Origin: Mesorhizobium sp. WSM4904
Lineage (GTDB): Bacteria > Pseudomonadota > Alphaproteobacteria > Rhizobiales > Rhizobiaceae
Reading direction: 5' to 3'
Assembly: GCF_029674545.1 (NCBI RefSeq)
Contig: NZ_CP121354.1
Coordinates: 4,287,001-4,351,000, forward strand
Length of the DNA: 64,000 nt
A model generated the notes under the pieces. That model did no database searches. It worked only from the letters and a program-made list of their open reading frames with translations, and was not told where the DNA came from. Positions 36,873 to 47,108 of the stretch are shown one piece after another (position 1 is the stretch's first letter; every line of letters starts with the position of its first letter). A program made the translations under genes and the position numbers.

Positions 36873-37719
36873 AGAATCTCCTGGCCGCGTAAAGGCTCAC
36901 CGCCGCCGCGTTCGACACGTTGAGCGAGCGGATGGCGCCGGGCATGTCGAGGCGGGCGAGCGTCGTCACCGTCTCGCGCGTCTTCTGGCGCAGGCCCTTG
37001 CCTTCCGCCCCCAGCACAAGCGCGATTTTTTCTCCCGCGAAGCTCTTTTCGAGCTCGGCCGGCCCCTCGGAATCGAGCCCGATCGTCTGGAAGCCGGCCT
37101 CGTGCAATTGGCCGAGCGCGTCGGCCAGGTTCTTCACCTCGATCTGGTCGATATGCTCCAGCGCGCCGGAAGCCGATTTCGCCAGCACGCCCGATTCCTG
37201 CGGGCTGTGGCGGGCCGTGGTGATCAGCGCACCGGCGCCGAAGGCGACCGCCGAACGCAGGATCGCGCCGACATTGTGCGGATCGGTGACCTGGTCGAGC
37301 ACCAGCACCAGCTTGGTGTCGCCGAGCGCGTCGAGACGCTTGGGCTTGAGCGGCTCGGCCTCGATCATCACGCCCTGATGTACGGCGTCCGAACCGGTGA
37401 TCCTGTCTATGTCCTTCGGTTCGACCTGCTCGGCCGCGAAGGGCAGGGCGGCAAGATCGCCGATCGAAAGCCGTTCGGCGGCGTTGCGCGTCACCAGCAT
37501 CTTTCTGATCTTGCGCCGCGGATTGTCGAGCGCTGCCCGCACCGTGTGCAGGCCATAAAGCCGTACCAGTCCGTCGGCGGGGCCTTCGCCCGCCGGCACC
37601 GGCTGGCGCGGGCGGAACGCCGGCGCGCCGCCGGCCTTCTGGTCGCGATGCGCGCGCCTCAGTTTGGCGTAGTGGGTATCCTTGCGCGTGCCCGGCTTAC
37701 TGCTTTTGTTGTCGCTCAT
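36856..37719 (-). CDS. rlmB: 23S rRNA 2'-O-methyltransferase, SpoU/TrmH family (RlmB-like)
   Basis: A 287-residue SPOUT methyltransferase, probably methylating G2251 of 23S rRNA with S-adenosylmethionine. The N-terminal substrate domain begins about residue 50 (LVRLYGLHTVRAALDNPRRK). SpoU motifs: NVGAILRSAVAFGA, LVLGAEGKGLRQKT and IRSLNVSNAAAVSLY with the knotted fold's Asn. The first 45 residues are basic and variable. The last five residues (LANSE) and stop are encoded by the heptamer repeat, replacing the normal C-terminal end. It precedes tRNA-Tyr and tRNA-Gly, an order common in rhizobia. Confidence 0.9.
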   Translation of the reverse strand: MSDNKSSKPGTRKDTHYAKLRRAHRDQKAGGAPAFRPRQPVPAGEGPADGLVRLYGLHTVRAALDNPRRKIRKMLVTRNAAERLSIGDLAALPFAAEQVEPKDIDRITGSDAVHQGVMIEAEPLKPKRLDALGDTKLVLVLDQVTDPHNVGAILRSAVAFGAGALITTARHSPQESGVLAKSASGALEHIDQIEVKNLADALGQLHEAGFQTIGLDSEGPAELEKSFAGEKIALVLGAEGKGLRQKTRETVTTLARLDMPGAIRSLNVSNAAAVSLYAARRFLANSE

Positions 37720-37919
37720 GCCGGCCTCTATAGCCGTCCTGTCCGGCTAAGGATATGGGCTGCCACGACGAATACCGAACATCCTCGAAAAACCCTGGTC
37801 ACGCCGGTTGACACCCACTGGCCTTGCCGCCATAAGGCGCATCGCTGATTTCGGAGAAGATATTTACTCGGACTCCGGATCGGCGTGAATGCCTCGTTGC
37901 ATGGCTCCGGCGGCAGACT

Positions 37920-38004
37920 GGAGAGGTGCCCGAGTGGTTAAAGGGGACGGACTGTAAATCCGTTGGCTTAGCCTACGTTGGTTCGAATCCAACCCTCTCC
38001 ACCA
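37920..38004 (+). tRNA. tRNA-Tyr (anticodon GTA)
   Basis: An 85-nt class II tRNA with a long variable arm. Acceptor GGAGAGG pairs with CCTCTCC; the anticodon loop CTGTAAA gives GTA; the T-loop GTTCGAATC is normal; CCA is encoded. Confidence 0.97.
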
Positions 38005-38092
38005 CTGCCGGCCCGGAAGCCCTGAAACGAAAAAGTCTCGGACCGAAAATGCATGGCGCTTTTCGGGTGAATCCGGTACTTCAGTGTAAGGC

Positions 38093-38166
38093 GCGGGTAT
38101 AGCTCAGTGGTAGAGCAGCAGCCTTCCAAGCTGAATATGCGGGTTCGATTCCCGCTACCCGCTCCA
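38093..38166 (+). tRNA. tRNA-Gly (anticodon TCC)
   Basis: A 74-nt tRNA. Acceptor GCGGGTA pairs with TACCCGC; anticodon loop CTTCCAA gives TCC; CCA is encoded. It is 88 bp after tRNA-Tyr and probably cotranscribed. Confidence 0.97.
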
Positions 38167-38237
38167 GACCTCCACGCCCACGAAAGAAAATGCCGCGCGC
38201 CCATCGCGCGCAGCACGTTTCGTTTCGGTCCAGCCGC

Positions 38238-38696
38238 CTAGCTGTTGAAGGCGGAGGCGACCTGATGATGCTGTGGAATCTGGCCGTTCGGCGTCAGCTT
38301 GTCGACGATGCCCGGCAGCGCGACCGACAATTGCTGCAGCAGCTCCTGCTCGTTCATGCCCGTCCGCTGCGCGATCTCGCGGATCACCGCCGGCCCGAGT
38401 GCTGAGCCGAGATCGTTGGCGTTGATCGGCTGGTTCTGGCCGGTGCCGACCCAGGAATCGGCGGCGTTGCCGTGGCCGGCATCCTTCAGCTTGTCGAGCA
38501 GGCCGCCCAACCCGCCGAGCAGGCCGCCATCGGCGGATGCATCGGTATCCGCCGGTGTCGGCGCGGGGGCTTGCGGAGCGGCCGGCTGTTCCTCGCTCCT
38601 GCCGCTCAGCATCTTGCCGACCAGCAGCGCGCCGAGCGCAATCATCAGGGGTTTGGTGATGTTGCCGCCGGGGACGGCGTTGTCGAAAAGGCCCAT
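38238..38696 (-). CDS. YidB family protein (DUF937)
   Basis: A 152-residue protein of the YidB/DUF937 group. A short hydrophobic segment (about residues 16-30, PLMIALGALLVGKML), a Pro/Ala linker with repeated GLLGGLGGLLDKLKD, and the C-terminal domain with QPINANDLGSALGP and GMNEQELLQQLSVALPGIVDKLTPNGQIP. That last part is the family's conserved core. Function unknown. ATG 38696 has AGGAGA upstream; a longer reading from 38777 has no family support. Confidence 0.85.
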   Translation of the reverse strand: MGLFDNAVPGGNITKPLMIALGALLVGKMLSGRSEEQPAAPQAPAPTPADTDASADGGLLGGLGGLLDKLKDAGHGNAADSWVGTGQNQPINANDLGSALGPAVIREIAQRTGMNEQELLQQLSVALPGIVDKLTPNGQIPQHHQVASAFNS

Positions 38697-38819
38697 CGTG
38701 GATCTCCTATCAAGTCCGCCCCGGCGCCAGAATGGCGCAACCGGGGGGAATTTCAAGCTGTCTTGAGCTTTTGACAATCATATGAAAATGATTGGCACGG
38801 CGGGGATTGGAGGGAAGAG

Positions 38820-39077
38820 ATGGGCATCATCAGCTGGATCATTCTCGGCGTCATCGCCGGCTTCATCGGCAGCAAGATCGTCAACAAGACCGGCCAGGGC
38901 ATGATCATGGACATCGTGCTCGGCATCGTCGGCGCCATCGTCGGCGGGGTGATCTTCAGCGCCTTCGGCGCCTCGGGCGTCACCGGCCTCAACATCTGGA
39001 GCCTGATCGTCGCTGTCATCGGCTCCGTCGTCGTGCTCTGGGCCTATCACCAGATCAGCGGCAAGCGCACGCTGTAG
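38820..39077 (+). CDS. GlsB/YeaQ/YmgE family stress-response membrane protein
   Basis: An 85-residue membrane protein with three Gly-rich hydrophobic segments (MGIISWIILGVIAGFIGSKI, DIVLGIVGAIVGGVIFSAFG, WSLIVAVIGSVVVLWAYHQI), the layout of the transglycosylase-associated (YeaQ) family. Such proteins are often induced by stress. ATG 38820 follows GGAGGG. Single gene, divergent from the YidB gene. Confidence 0.9.
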   Translation: MGIISWIILGVIAGFIGSKIVNKTGQGMIMDIVLGIVGAIVGGVIFSAFGASGVTGLNIWSLIVAVIGSVVVLWAYHQISGKRTL

Positions 39078-39228
39078 GCGGTTAGGCTGACCGCCCTTCC
39101 GGCTGCGGGCGATCATCATGTCTTGGCCGGTCGCCGCGCGCGATCGCATGGCGGCGCATTGGCCAGCGATCTTGCCCGGCGCCCGCCGGAAAGTGGGTAG
39201 GGCGGCCGGCTCTACGGATCGGGCAGCC

Positions 39229-40116
39229 TCAGGCGACCACCGCCAGCCGCCGGCGCCTTTCATCGAGCGACACGATGGCAAGGCCGCTGCCGATCACCAG
39301 TAGGATGCCGCAGACGGCGAGCGCGTTCGGGAACTGCCCGAACACCAGCAAGCCGGAAATCACCGCCCAGACGGTGAAGCAATAATAGAAGGGCGCGACC
39401 GCGCTCGTCGGCCCGACGCGATAGGCCATGAAGATGAAGAAGTGGCCGAAGATAAGGAACAGGCCGGCGCCTGCGATGAGCAGGAGATGCCGGCCCTCCG
39501 GCACCACCCACTGCTCGGAAACGAGATGCGCGATGCCTGAGCCGGCCAGCACGACCACGACTGCGGAGATGGCCACGATCATGCCGGGCACCTCGGCGCC
39601 AACCTTGCGTCCGGCGAGGTCGCGCGCCGCTGCCATGGCCGCGTTGCCGAGCGCCAGCAAGGCGTAGATGGAAATGCCTTGCATCGTCGGCTGCGCCACC
39701 ATGACGGCGCCGACGAAGCCGACGCCGATCAGCGCCATGCGTGCGGCGCCGATCTTCTCGCCGAACAGCAGCGAGGATCCGACCAGCACGAGGAGCGGCG
39801 TGATCTGCCCGAGCGCCGTCGAATCGGCGATCTGCATGTTGGCTAAGGCCACGACGTAGCAAAGGATCGCGGCCAGCTCGCAAATGTTCCGGCGCAGCAC
39901 CTTGCGCTCGAAAAGCAACGGGATCTGCCTGCCATAACCCAACATGAACAGCAGCGGCATGCCCCACAACGTCGCTGCCGCGCCACGCAGCAACAGCACC
40001 TCGTAGGGCGGCAGTCCGGCGGTCGCGAGCTTCATCATCGTGTCGTTGACGAGGTAGGACCCCGTCGAGACGATCATGAACAGCGGACCACGGATATTTG
40101 CCGGAATGAACTGCAT
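39229..40116 (-). CDS. DMT-superfamily (EamA) transporter
   Basis: A 295-residue inner-membrane protein with ten hydrophobic segments in two EamA halves (first about 10-135, second about 150-285). Markers: [22 protein letters not shown] in the first half and [20 protein letters not shown] with [21 protein letters not shown] in the second. EamA carriers move small metabolites such as amino acids or nucleobases; the substrate is not evident. It is divergent from tuf. Confidence 0.9.
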   Translation of the reverse strand: MQFIPANIRGPLFMIVSTGSYLVNDTMMKLATAGLPPYEVLLLRGAAATLWGMPLLFMLGYGRQIPLLFERKVLRRNICELAAILCYVVALANMQIADSTALGQITPLLVLVGSSLLFGEKIGAARMALIGVGFVGAVMVAQPTMQGISIYALLALGNAAMAAARDLAGRKVGAEVPGMIVAISAVVVVLAGSGIAHLVSEQWVVPEGRHLLLIAGAGLFLIFGHFFIFMAYRVGPTSAVAPFYYCFTVWAVISGLLVFGQFPNALAVCGILLVIGSGLAIVSLDERRRRLAVVA

Positions 40117-40226
40117 TCGCCGAAGAAATCAGAGGTGTGTCGCGGCGGCAATGGGCCAGCTTCGGCCGATCGAGCTGCCCTCGGCAAGCTGTCGATGAGG
40201 GTGCCGAAGCACGGAACCACGCCCGT

Positions 40227-40254
40227 TTGAATTCGTCGACGGCAATCCTATATC
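40227..40254 (+). promoter_or_regulatory. Candidate promoter of tuf
   Basis: TTGAAT (40227-40232), 16-bp spacer, TATATC (40249-40254). The -10 box reads CTATAT with its preceding C, which is the form favoured in rhizobial sigma-70 promoters. It would give a 5' leader of about 140 nt before the tuf start. Confidence 0.45.
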
Positions 40255-40400
40255 CTGGCCATTCCCCTGAAATCGGATCGTTGGTTCGGGTCGAGTGCGA
40301 GAACGCTCAGCCACAAGGCACTTGTGTTTTGCGGCCGTTGTCGCTAATCGCCCCGCATTCGACTGAACTGAAGGTCAAAGGCCGCCCAAGGAAAGAGACT

Positions 40401-41576
<1,176 letters not shown>

Positions 41577-41606
41577 TCGATCCGGCATTTGCCGGTTCGA
41601 CAAGGA

Positions 41607-41633
41607 AAGGGCGGTCTTCGGGCCGCCCTTTTT
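41607..41633 (+). terminator. Rho-independent terminator of tuf
   Basis: A 10-bp stem AAGGGCGGTC/GGCCGCCCTT closed by the stable TTCG tetraloop, followed by a T run (41629-41633). It ends the tuf transcript 31 bp after the stop. Confidence 0.92.
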
Positions 41634-41710
41634 CGTCTCCGGCGCTCCGAAGGCGAAGTGTTACGCCACGCCTTTCAAAGCTGTTTGCAAGCGGCATCGC
41701 CGCAACTAGT

Positions 41711-43426
41711 ATGGGTTGTACCCGTGGGGGCTTTGCAAGCGTGGTTCGGGAAAGCCGTTCAGACAGCATTCGGTGGTGGCGCGGGCTCTTGCGCCTGGGG
41801 TTGGCCGCCGCGATCGGCCTAGCCGGCTTCGTCGCGGAGGCCAAGGATGAGGCGCCCGATCTCGGTCCAACGATGCGCTTTGCCGTCGTGCGCAGCAGCG
41901 CGCCTGGCTGCGAGCCCAATTGCCCGGAGTGGATTTCGGCGGAAGGCACCATCGAGGCCGGCACGCCGGCGCTGTTCAAGCGCCTCTTGAAGACGCTCGG
42001 CAGCCGGCAACTGCCGATCGTCGTCAATTCTCCTGGCGGCAATGTCGACGCGGCGCTCCAGCTCGGCCGCGCGATCCGCAAGGCCAAGCTCGACATCGGC
42101 GTGGGCACGACGGAGTTTTCCGGCTGCTCGCCGCAGATGAAGAATTGCCGGGACGATGACGGCAAGGCCGCCCCCTATTTGGGTATCGCCCCCTATTTGG
42201 GTATCGCCCATGACAGCGGCGCCATGTGCAACTCGGCCTGTCCGCTGATGTTTGCCGGTGGCGTCCGCCGCGTCGTGGGCGAATGGGCCTATCTCGGGGT
42301 CCATCAGATCACCACCACTTACCGGCGAGAAAAGCTGCTGTACCGCACGACCTATAAGATCGTGAACGGCAAGAAGAAGGTCCTCAGCACCAAGATCGTC
42401 AGCCGCAAGAACGCCGGCAGCTACAAGACCTATGAGATGAGCAAGGCGGTCGAGAAGCGGCTGGCGGGTTATCTCAAGGAAATGGGTATCGAACAAGGCG
42501 TGCTGGACGTGATGAAGGCGACGCCGGCGAGCGACATAAGGCAGATCGAGCCCAATGACATGCTGGAGATGAAGCTCGTCACCAGCCTCGATTCGCTGGA
42601 TCTTCTGACCGAGAAAACCATTTGTCGACGCAATCCCGTGCCGGCGAACTGCCGCGAAATACCGACGAACGGCAAGCCGCTGGCGGTTGCGAGTGTCGAG
42701 ATCAAGCCGGCAGGCCCTCAACCGACAGAGGCTGCATCATCATCCAGACCAGAACAGGACATGCGCTTCGTGCTGGTTCGCGGCAGCAATCCGCTCTGCA
42801 ATCCCGATTGCCCGGAATGGATTTCGGCGGAAGGGGTAATTGCAGCCGGCACGCCCGACAGGCTGCGCGAGTTGCTCGACACGGTTGGAGGGCGCAGGCT
42901 GCCTCTCGTGGTCAACTCGCCGGGCGGCGACGTGCAGGGCGCGTTCGCCGCCGGCAGGCTCATCCGTGAGCGTGGGTTGGATGTCGCGGTCGCCCGGACG
43001 GATTTCCTCGATTGCGATCCTGGCGCTGTGGGGTGCGGCGCCAAGGACCTCCATACGGGCCTCACCGTCGATGCCGGCGCCGAATGCGACGCGGCCTGCG
43101 CGGTTATGATCGCCGGTGGCAAAAGGCGCTTCGTCGGTGCCGATGTGCATTTCCTCGTGCACTCCATGGGCATGGAAGACAAGGTCAGGGCGTATCTCGA
43201 GGAGATGGCGATCGGCTCCGGCTTGTTCGTCGCGATGCAGTCGGCCCAATATGCCAAGCACAGGGAGCTCAGTCAGGACGAATTGGCGGAGTTCGGATTG
43301 ACGACCGGGCGCCAATCGGTGGACGCGTTGACGGGCGCCACCATCTGCAAATCGTCGCCGAAGCCCGACAACTGCCGGGTTTTGCCGGCAGCCAACGCCG
43401 CTGCGGAGGCGTCGGCGAAGCTGTAG
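41711..43426 (+). CDS. Exported protein with two tandem ClpP-fold domains (COG3904-like)
   Basis: A 571-residue protein. The N-terminus has a basic stretch and a hydrophobic signal (about 25-42, LLRLGLAAAIGLAGFVAEA). Two similar domains follow (about 55-330 and 345-565). Each starts with VR.S.P.C.P.CPEWISAEG, then a ClpP/crotonase-type VNSPGG(N/D)V motif. The first then has CNSACPLMFAGG and GVHQ; the second has CDAACAVMIAGG and VHSMG. By analogy with ClpP-like peptidases the Ser in CNSAC and the His may be catalytic; the second domain has Ala there. It also holds an 18-bp tandem duplication (42173-42208). Its role is not known; periplasmic location is inferred. Confidence 0.8.
   Translation: MGCTRGGFASVVRESRSDSIRWWRGLLRLGLAAAIGLAGFVAEAKDEAPDLGPTMRFAVVRSSAPGCEPNCPEWISAEGTIEAGTPALFKRLLKTLGSRQLPIVVNSPGGNVDAALQLGRAIRKAKLDIGVGTTEFSGCSPQMKNCRDDDGKAAPYLGIAPYLGIAHDSGAMCNSACPLMFAGGVRRVVGEWAYLGVHQITTTYRREKLLYRTTYKIVNGKKKVLSTKIVSRKNAGSYKTYEMSKAVEKRLAGYLKEMGIEQGVLDVMKATPASDIRQIEPNDMLEMKLVTSLDSLDLLTEKTICRRNPVPANCREIPTNGKPLAVASVEIKPAGPQPTEAASSSRPEQDMRFVLVRGSNPLCNPDCPEWISAEGVIAAGTPDRLRELLDTVGGRRLPLVVNSPGGDVQGAFAAGRLIRERGLDVAVARTDFLDCDPGAVGCGAKDLHTGLTVDAGAECDAACAVMIAGGKRRFVGADVHFLVHSMGMEDKVRAYLEEMAIGSGLFVAMQSAQYAKHRELSQDELAEFGLTTGRQSVDALTGATICKSSPKPDNCRVLPAANAAAEASAKL
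42173..42208. repeat. 18-bp tandem duplication inside the ClpP-fold gene
   Basis: CCCTATTTGGGTATCGCC occurs twice in direct succession. It adds six residues (PYLGIA) in frame, just before the candidate active-site region of the first domain. Confidence 0.95.
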
Positions 43427-43511
43427 CGCGCCATTTCCGGCACTGGCCATGGGGGCAGGTTGAGCCGGGGAGGGCTTGCGTTATCCTCCGCAGCCCCGAG
43501 GAGGATCTGCA

Positions 43512-43997
43512 ATGAGCGAGGATATCCCGACTTTGTTCGAATGGGCCGGCGGCGCGGAAGTGCTCAACCGGCTGACGCGCACCTTCTACGACAAGGTGGC
43601 GCTGGACCCGATCGTCGGCCCGGTCTTCAAGCATATGTCACCCGATCATCCGGCGCATGTTGCCGACTTCATCGGCGAGGTCTTCGGCGGACCGAAGACA
43701 TACAGCGAAAAGCATGGCGGCCACCGCGAAATGGTCATGCATCACCTCGGCAAGCATCTGAGCGAGGAGCAGCGGCGGCGCTGGATCAACCTGCTGGCCG
43801 ACGCGGCCGACGAGGTCGGCTTGCCCGGCGACCCCGAATTCCGTTCCGCCTTCATGGGCTATGTCGAATGGGGATCGCGGCTGGCGAAGATGAATTCCAA
43901 TCTCGGCGAAACCTGCGATCCGGAGACCGAGCCGATGCCCGCCTGGGGCTGGGGCGTGCCCGGCGGACCGTACAAGCCGCCGGCCGCGAAATCGTGA
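43512..43997 (+). CDS. Group II truncated hemoglobin
   Basis: A 161-residue heme protein. The B-helix has TRTFYDKV with Tyr26 at the expected ligand-binding position, followed by HMSPDHPAHVADFIGEVFGG. The proximal His is in EMVMHHLGKHL (His78 most likely), and the Trp of FMGYVEWGSRLA fits the TrpG8 of the second group. Such proteins bind O2 or NO and often protect against nitrosative stress; this is inference here. The Pro/Gly-rich tail (about 145-161) is an extension. GAGGAGG precedes the ATG. Confidence 0.9.
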   Translation: MSEDIPTLFEWAGGAEVLNRLTRTFYDKVALDPIVGPVFKHMSPDHPAHVADFIGEVFGGPKTYSEKHGGHREMVMHHLGKHLSEEQRRRWINLLADAADEVGLPGDPEFRSAFMGYVEWGSRLAKMNSNLGETCDPETEPMPAWGWGVPGGPYKPPAAKS

Positions 43998-44139
43998 GCG
44001 GGGCCGGACTTCTCAGCCCGATCCTTTGCCGGCGACACGGGAAAATCCGGATTTCTGGCAAAGCATATGAAACTGCAGCTGACTGCTCTTTACAGAGCGC
44101 GTGGAAGCTTTTAGGAAGCGCCTGCGCTGAAGCGCGTGT

Positions 44140-44215
<76 letters not shown>

Positions 44216-44440
44216 TTCCTTCAAAGGATAAGGCATCTGGCGATCACCTTGATCGCCGAGTTGCCGAAGTCAGCCTCACACATCTCTTGCACAAGCCGCG
44301 CGCATGCGCGATGGCTGACAGCACGTTTCTCAGCCCGAAGTCGTTTCGGCCCGGCTGGCACTGTCCATCGCGCACACTTGAGAATCGAATACGCTGTGGC
44401 ATATTCGAAACTGATTTATGGCGCCTAACATATAAGCACG

Positions 44441-45361
44441 ATGGATATCAAGGGAATCGACCTCAACCTCCTCGTATCGCTTGACGTATTGCTGAAAGAG
44501 CGAAATGTCACACGTGCGGCCGCACGGCTTAGTTTGAGCCAGCCAGCGCTATCCGCCCAACTCAGCCGGCTCCGACAAGCATTCGAGGATCCGCTTCTTA
44601 TCCCTGCAGATAACGGACGCGGAATGGATCCGACAGCTCTGGCGCTCGAACTGGTCGAGCCTCTCCACGCCGCCCTTAAGGACCTGGAGGTTTTGGTCCG
44701 GCGTCGGCCTCGCTTCGACGCGCTAAATGATATCCGCGATTTTCGGATCGCAACGACAGACAATGGCGTCGTAGTGATCGGCTTGCCGCTGTTGCGGCGA
44801 CTACAAACCGAGGCTGGCTCAGGGATTCGCCTGGCCTTTCACCTGCTTGATGGCACCGGGTCAACGGAACAGGTCGACCGAGACGAGATCGATCTCCTCA
44901 TCGCACCTCCGAGCATGGTTCCACCGATGCTGAAAAGCCGTCGCCTTTATGACGAAACCTATTCGATGGTGCAGCGCAAATTCCATCCTCGAGGTGATCG
45001 GCGGCCGGACCTCGATGCCTACTGTGCGTTGGATCACATTCTAGTTTCCCTGGATGGAGGCGGGTTCGAGGGGAGAGTCGATAAAGTTCTGGCTGAAACC
45101 GATCGCAGCCGGCGTGTCGTCTTATCTTTGCCCAGTTTTACCCTAGTGCCGCCCGTGCTTCGCACCACGGATTATGTCTGCACAATGCCGACCCGGTTCG
45201 TCCGCGCTCTCGACGATGACTGTGAGTGCTTTGAGCTACCGTTTCTTGTTCCGGGTTTCGCCATGCATATGGCTTGGCACGCGCGGCATCACCACGACCC
45301 GGCCAGTCTCTGGCTCCGCCAACAAGTGCTGGGAACGGCACAACGCGCTGAAGCACCCTAA
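44441..45361 (+). CDS. LysR-family transcriptional regulator
   Basis: A 306-residue regulator. The N-terminal HTH is LLVSLDVLLKERNVTRAAAR followed by LSLSQPALSAQLSRLRQAFED, and the substrate domain runs from about 90 (FRIATTDNGVVVIGLPLL). The type resembles the NodD/NahR subgroup (RNVTRAAARLSLSQPALSAQL, MVPPMLKSRRLYDE). The effector is unknown. No clear ribosome-binding site is seen before ATG 44441. It is convergent with the small monooxygenase-like gene and the hydrolase gene of the islet. Confidence 0.9.
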   Translation: MDIKGIDLNLLVSLDVLLKERNVTRAAARLSLSQPALSAQLSRLRQAFEDPLLIPADNGRGMDPTALALELVEPLHAALKDLEVLVRRRPRFDALNDIRDFRIATTDNGVVVIGLPLLRRLQTEAGSGIRLAFHLLDGTGSTEQVDRDEIDLLIAPPSMVPPMLKSRRLYDETYSMVQRKFHPRGDRRPDLDAYCALDHILVSLDGGGFEGRVDKVLAETDRSRRVVLSLPSFTLVPPVLRTTDYVCTMPTRFVRALDDDCECFELPFLVPGFAMHMAWHARHHHDPASLWLRQQVLGTAQRAEAP

Positions 45362-45628
45362 GAGACCGTTCGAAGCCATTGCGGAGAGCGGGCGATCTGC
45401 GGTTCTCGACGAAACGCTGGCGCATTTAATGTCTCAGCGTTGTTAAGACCGGGCTTGGGGCAGGGAAGGGACGGATGTGGTGTCGAGCACGGCGCCTCAA
45501 CGAAGGTCCTGCTAGAGATGCAATCGCCGTCGCGCAGACGGGTCGGGGGCGTAAACGGTCACCCCTTCCTCTCGCGATCGTTGCCGGCTAAAATCGCTGC
45601 GGCCGGCAACAATCACTACGAATAGTCC

Positions 45629-45970
45629 TCACTTCACACGCGTTTGCGCAAGCGCCGTGATCTCCGAAGCGCGAGGTGCAAAGGCATTGAGAAGCGGGGT
45701 CACCGTCACGGTTGTCTCTCGCTGCAACCCCAACGCCCGCGCTGAGGGAAGCATACATTCTTGGATAAAGGACTCGAAGCCGTCCTTGCTGCTCCACAGT
45801 TCGATGACGCGAAGGCCTGCTCCGCCGTCGAGAGGGGCTGCAATGTGCAAGTAGATGTCCGGCGCCGGCGTGTGTTCCACATCCATCTTTCGAAGGATGG
45901 CGTCGTATTCTTCCGGGGTCAAGGCGATTATATCAAGGACGGCGACCCAGGTCTGCGTGTTGATACTCAT
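45629..45970 (-). CDS. Small protein with antibiotic-biosynthesis-monooxygenase-like (ABM/EthD) fold
   Basis: A 113-residue protein, MSINTQTWVAVLDIIALTPEEYD at the start and PDIYLHIAAPLDGGAGLRVIELWSS in the middle, followed by FESFIQECMLPSARALGL. The dimeric alpha+beta barrel pattern (beta strand, YD.IL helix, strand, WSS, helix) suggests an ABM or EthD-type protein. I recognise no exact family. ATG 45970 has a strong AAGGAGAC site. It may act with the hydrolase upstream in breakdown or detoxification; that is a guess. Confidence 0.6.
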   Translation of the reverse strand: MSINTQTWVAVLDIIALTPEEYDAILRKMDVEHTPAPDIYLHIAAPLDGGAGLRVIELWSSKDGFESFIQECMLPSARALGLQRETTVTVTPLLNAFAPRASEITALAQTRVK

Positions 45971-46097
45971 ACGTGTCTCCTTGGCTGAACGCGGATTGCT
46001 GAGTTAATTTACAGGTGATTTAGCGCTTGAGTTGGAGTTGAGTGCAGCACACCGACCATGCCTGCAGGGACCGTTTTGGCATTTGATGTCGCTTCGA

Positions 46098-47108
46098 TTA
46101 ATTCGGCGACCAATCGTCGGGCGTAGTGCCGCTACCCAAAAACGTTTCAATAATGTGGGAGAAGGCTTCGGGCCGTTCGTCGGGGATGAAGTGACCCGTA
46201 TTCTCCATCATAACCGGCGCTACCGAGCGCGCCACTTGTCGCATGCTTTCCGCCACCATAGATCCCAGTCCATACTTGGCTCCAATGGCTAAAACTGGAA
46301 TAGTTAGCGGCGTTCGCGACAATTCGGTGTTGTCAGCGATATCGCGATCAATCGTCCGATAGAGTTGAAGACTTGTCGCCAGCCGGCCGGGCCGTGCGTA
46401 GCTGTTTTCATAATAGGTGATGACTGCTTCTGAGAAGCTGCCAGGAACGATGTGGAATCCTCTATTGCGGTAGAACCATTCTAAGAATTCTTTCTCGTGT
46501 CCCACGAGAACCTTTTCAGCGAAGTCGGGGATCTCAAAGAAACCAAAGAACCACAATGGGTTGTGAATAAGGGGAGCGAACTGTTTCGTGGTCCAGGGGC
46601 CGTCGGGCGCACCCTCCGCGATTATAAGCTTGTCAACAGCATCGCGGTGGATAGCGGCGTAGGCATAGGCTACGGCAGCACCCCAATCATGGCCGACTAC
46701 AGTTGCTCGTGAATAGTCAAGCCTCGTCATCAACTGGAAAAGATCTTCGGCAAGCGTCTTGCGGTCATATCCCGATGATGCGATTTGTGATTCTCCGAAT
46801 CCGCGTAAGTCGACGGCAATAACGGTGTGCTTCGTTGCAAGGTGAGGCATCATTTTACGCCACTCGTGCCAATCCTCCGGCCACCCATGGATGAGCAGAA
46901 TCGGCGATCCTTTCCCGCCGATCACGTAGTGAATGCGCACGCCATTAACGTCAGCGAATTGGGATTGAAAGCCGGCGGGGATACCGGTCATGCTGTCAGC
47001 TTGAATTGAGCCTTGGTCCTTGCCTTGGACGCCAGCGTTCGTTGGTTCCGCAAGAAATAGCATCGCGGTTGCAGTTGCCGAGAGAATGAGAGTTTGCATC
47101 GTGCGCAT
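46098..47108 (-). CDS. Exported alpha/beta hydrolase, epoxide-hydrolase type
   Basis: A 336-residue protein with a signal peptide (about residues 1-25, ILSATATAMLFLAEPTNA) and an alpha/beta hydrolase domain. The oxyanion stretch is LLIHGWPEDWHEWRKMMP, the nucleophile Asp is in VGHDWGAAVA, and the catalytic His in GHFIPDERP. An EGAPDGP segment after the nucleophile strand recalls the Cif-type secreted epoxide hydrolases, where a Glu at that place completes the triad. YYENSYARPG may hold a ring-opening Tyr. GGAAGGGCG precedes ATG 47108. A/T-rich relative to the backbone. Substrate unknown. Confidence 0.8.
   Translation of the reverse strand: MRTMQTLILSATATAMLFLAEPTNAGVQGKDQGSIQADSMTGIPAGFQSQFADVNGVRIHYVIGGKGSPILLIHGWPEDWHEWRKMMPHLATKHTVIAVDLRGFGESQIASSGYDRKTLAEDLFQLMTRLDYSRATVVGHDWGAAVAYAYAAIHRDAVDKLIIAEGAPDGPWTTKQFAPLIHNPLWFFGFFEIPDFAEKVLVGHEKEFLEWFYRNRGFHIVPGSFSEAVITYYENSYARPGRLATSLQLYRTIDRDIADNTELSRTPLTIPVLAIGAKYGLGSMVAESMRQVARSVAPVMMENTGHFIPDERPEAFSHIIETFLGSGTTPDDWSPN

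Noticed and set aside
45174..45446. Short frame after the LysR gene
   Set aside because: It overlaps the LysR coding end in another frame and has no ribosome-binding site or family pattern.
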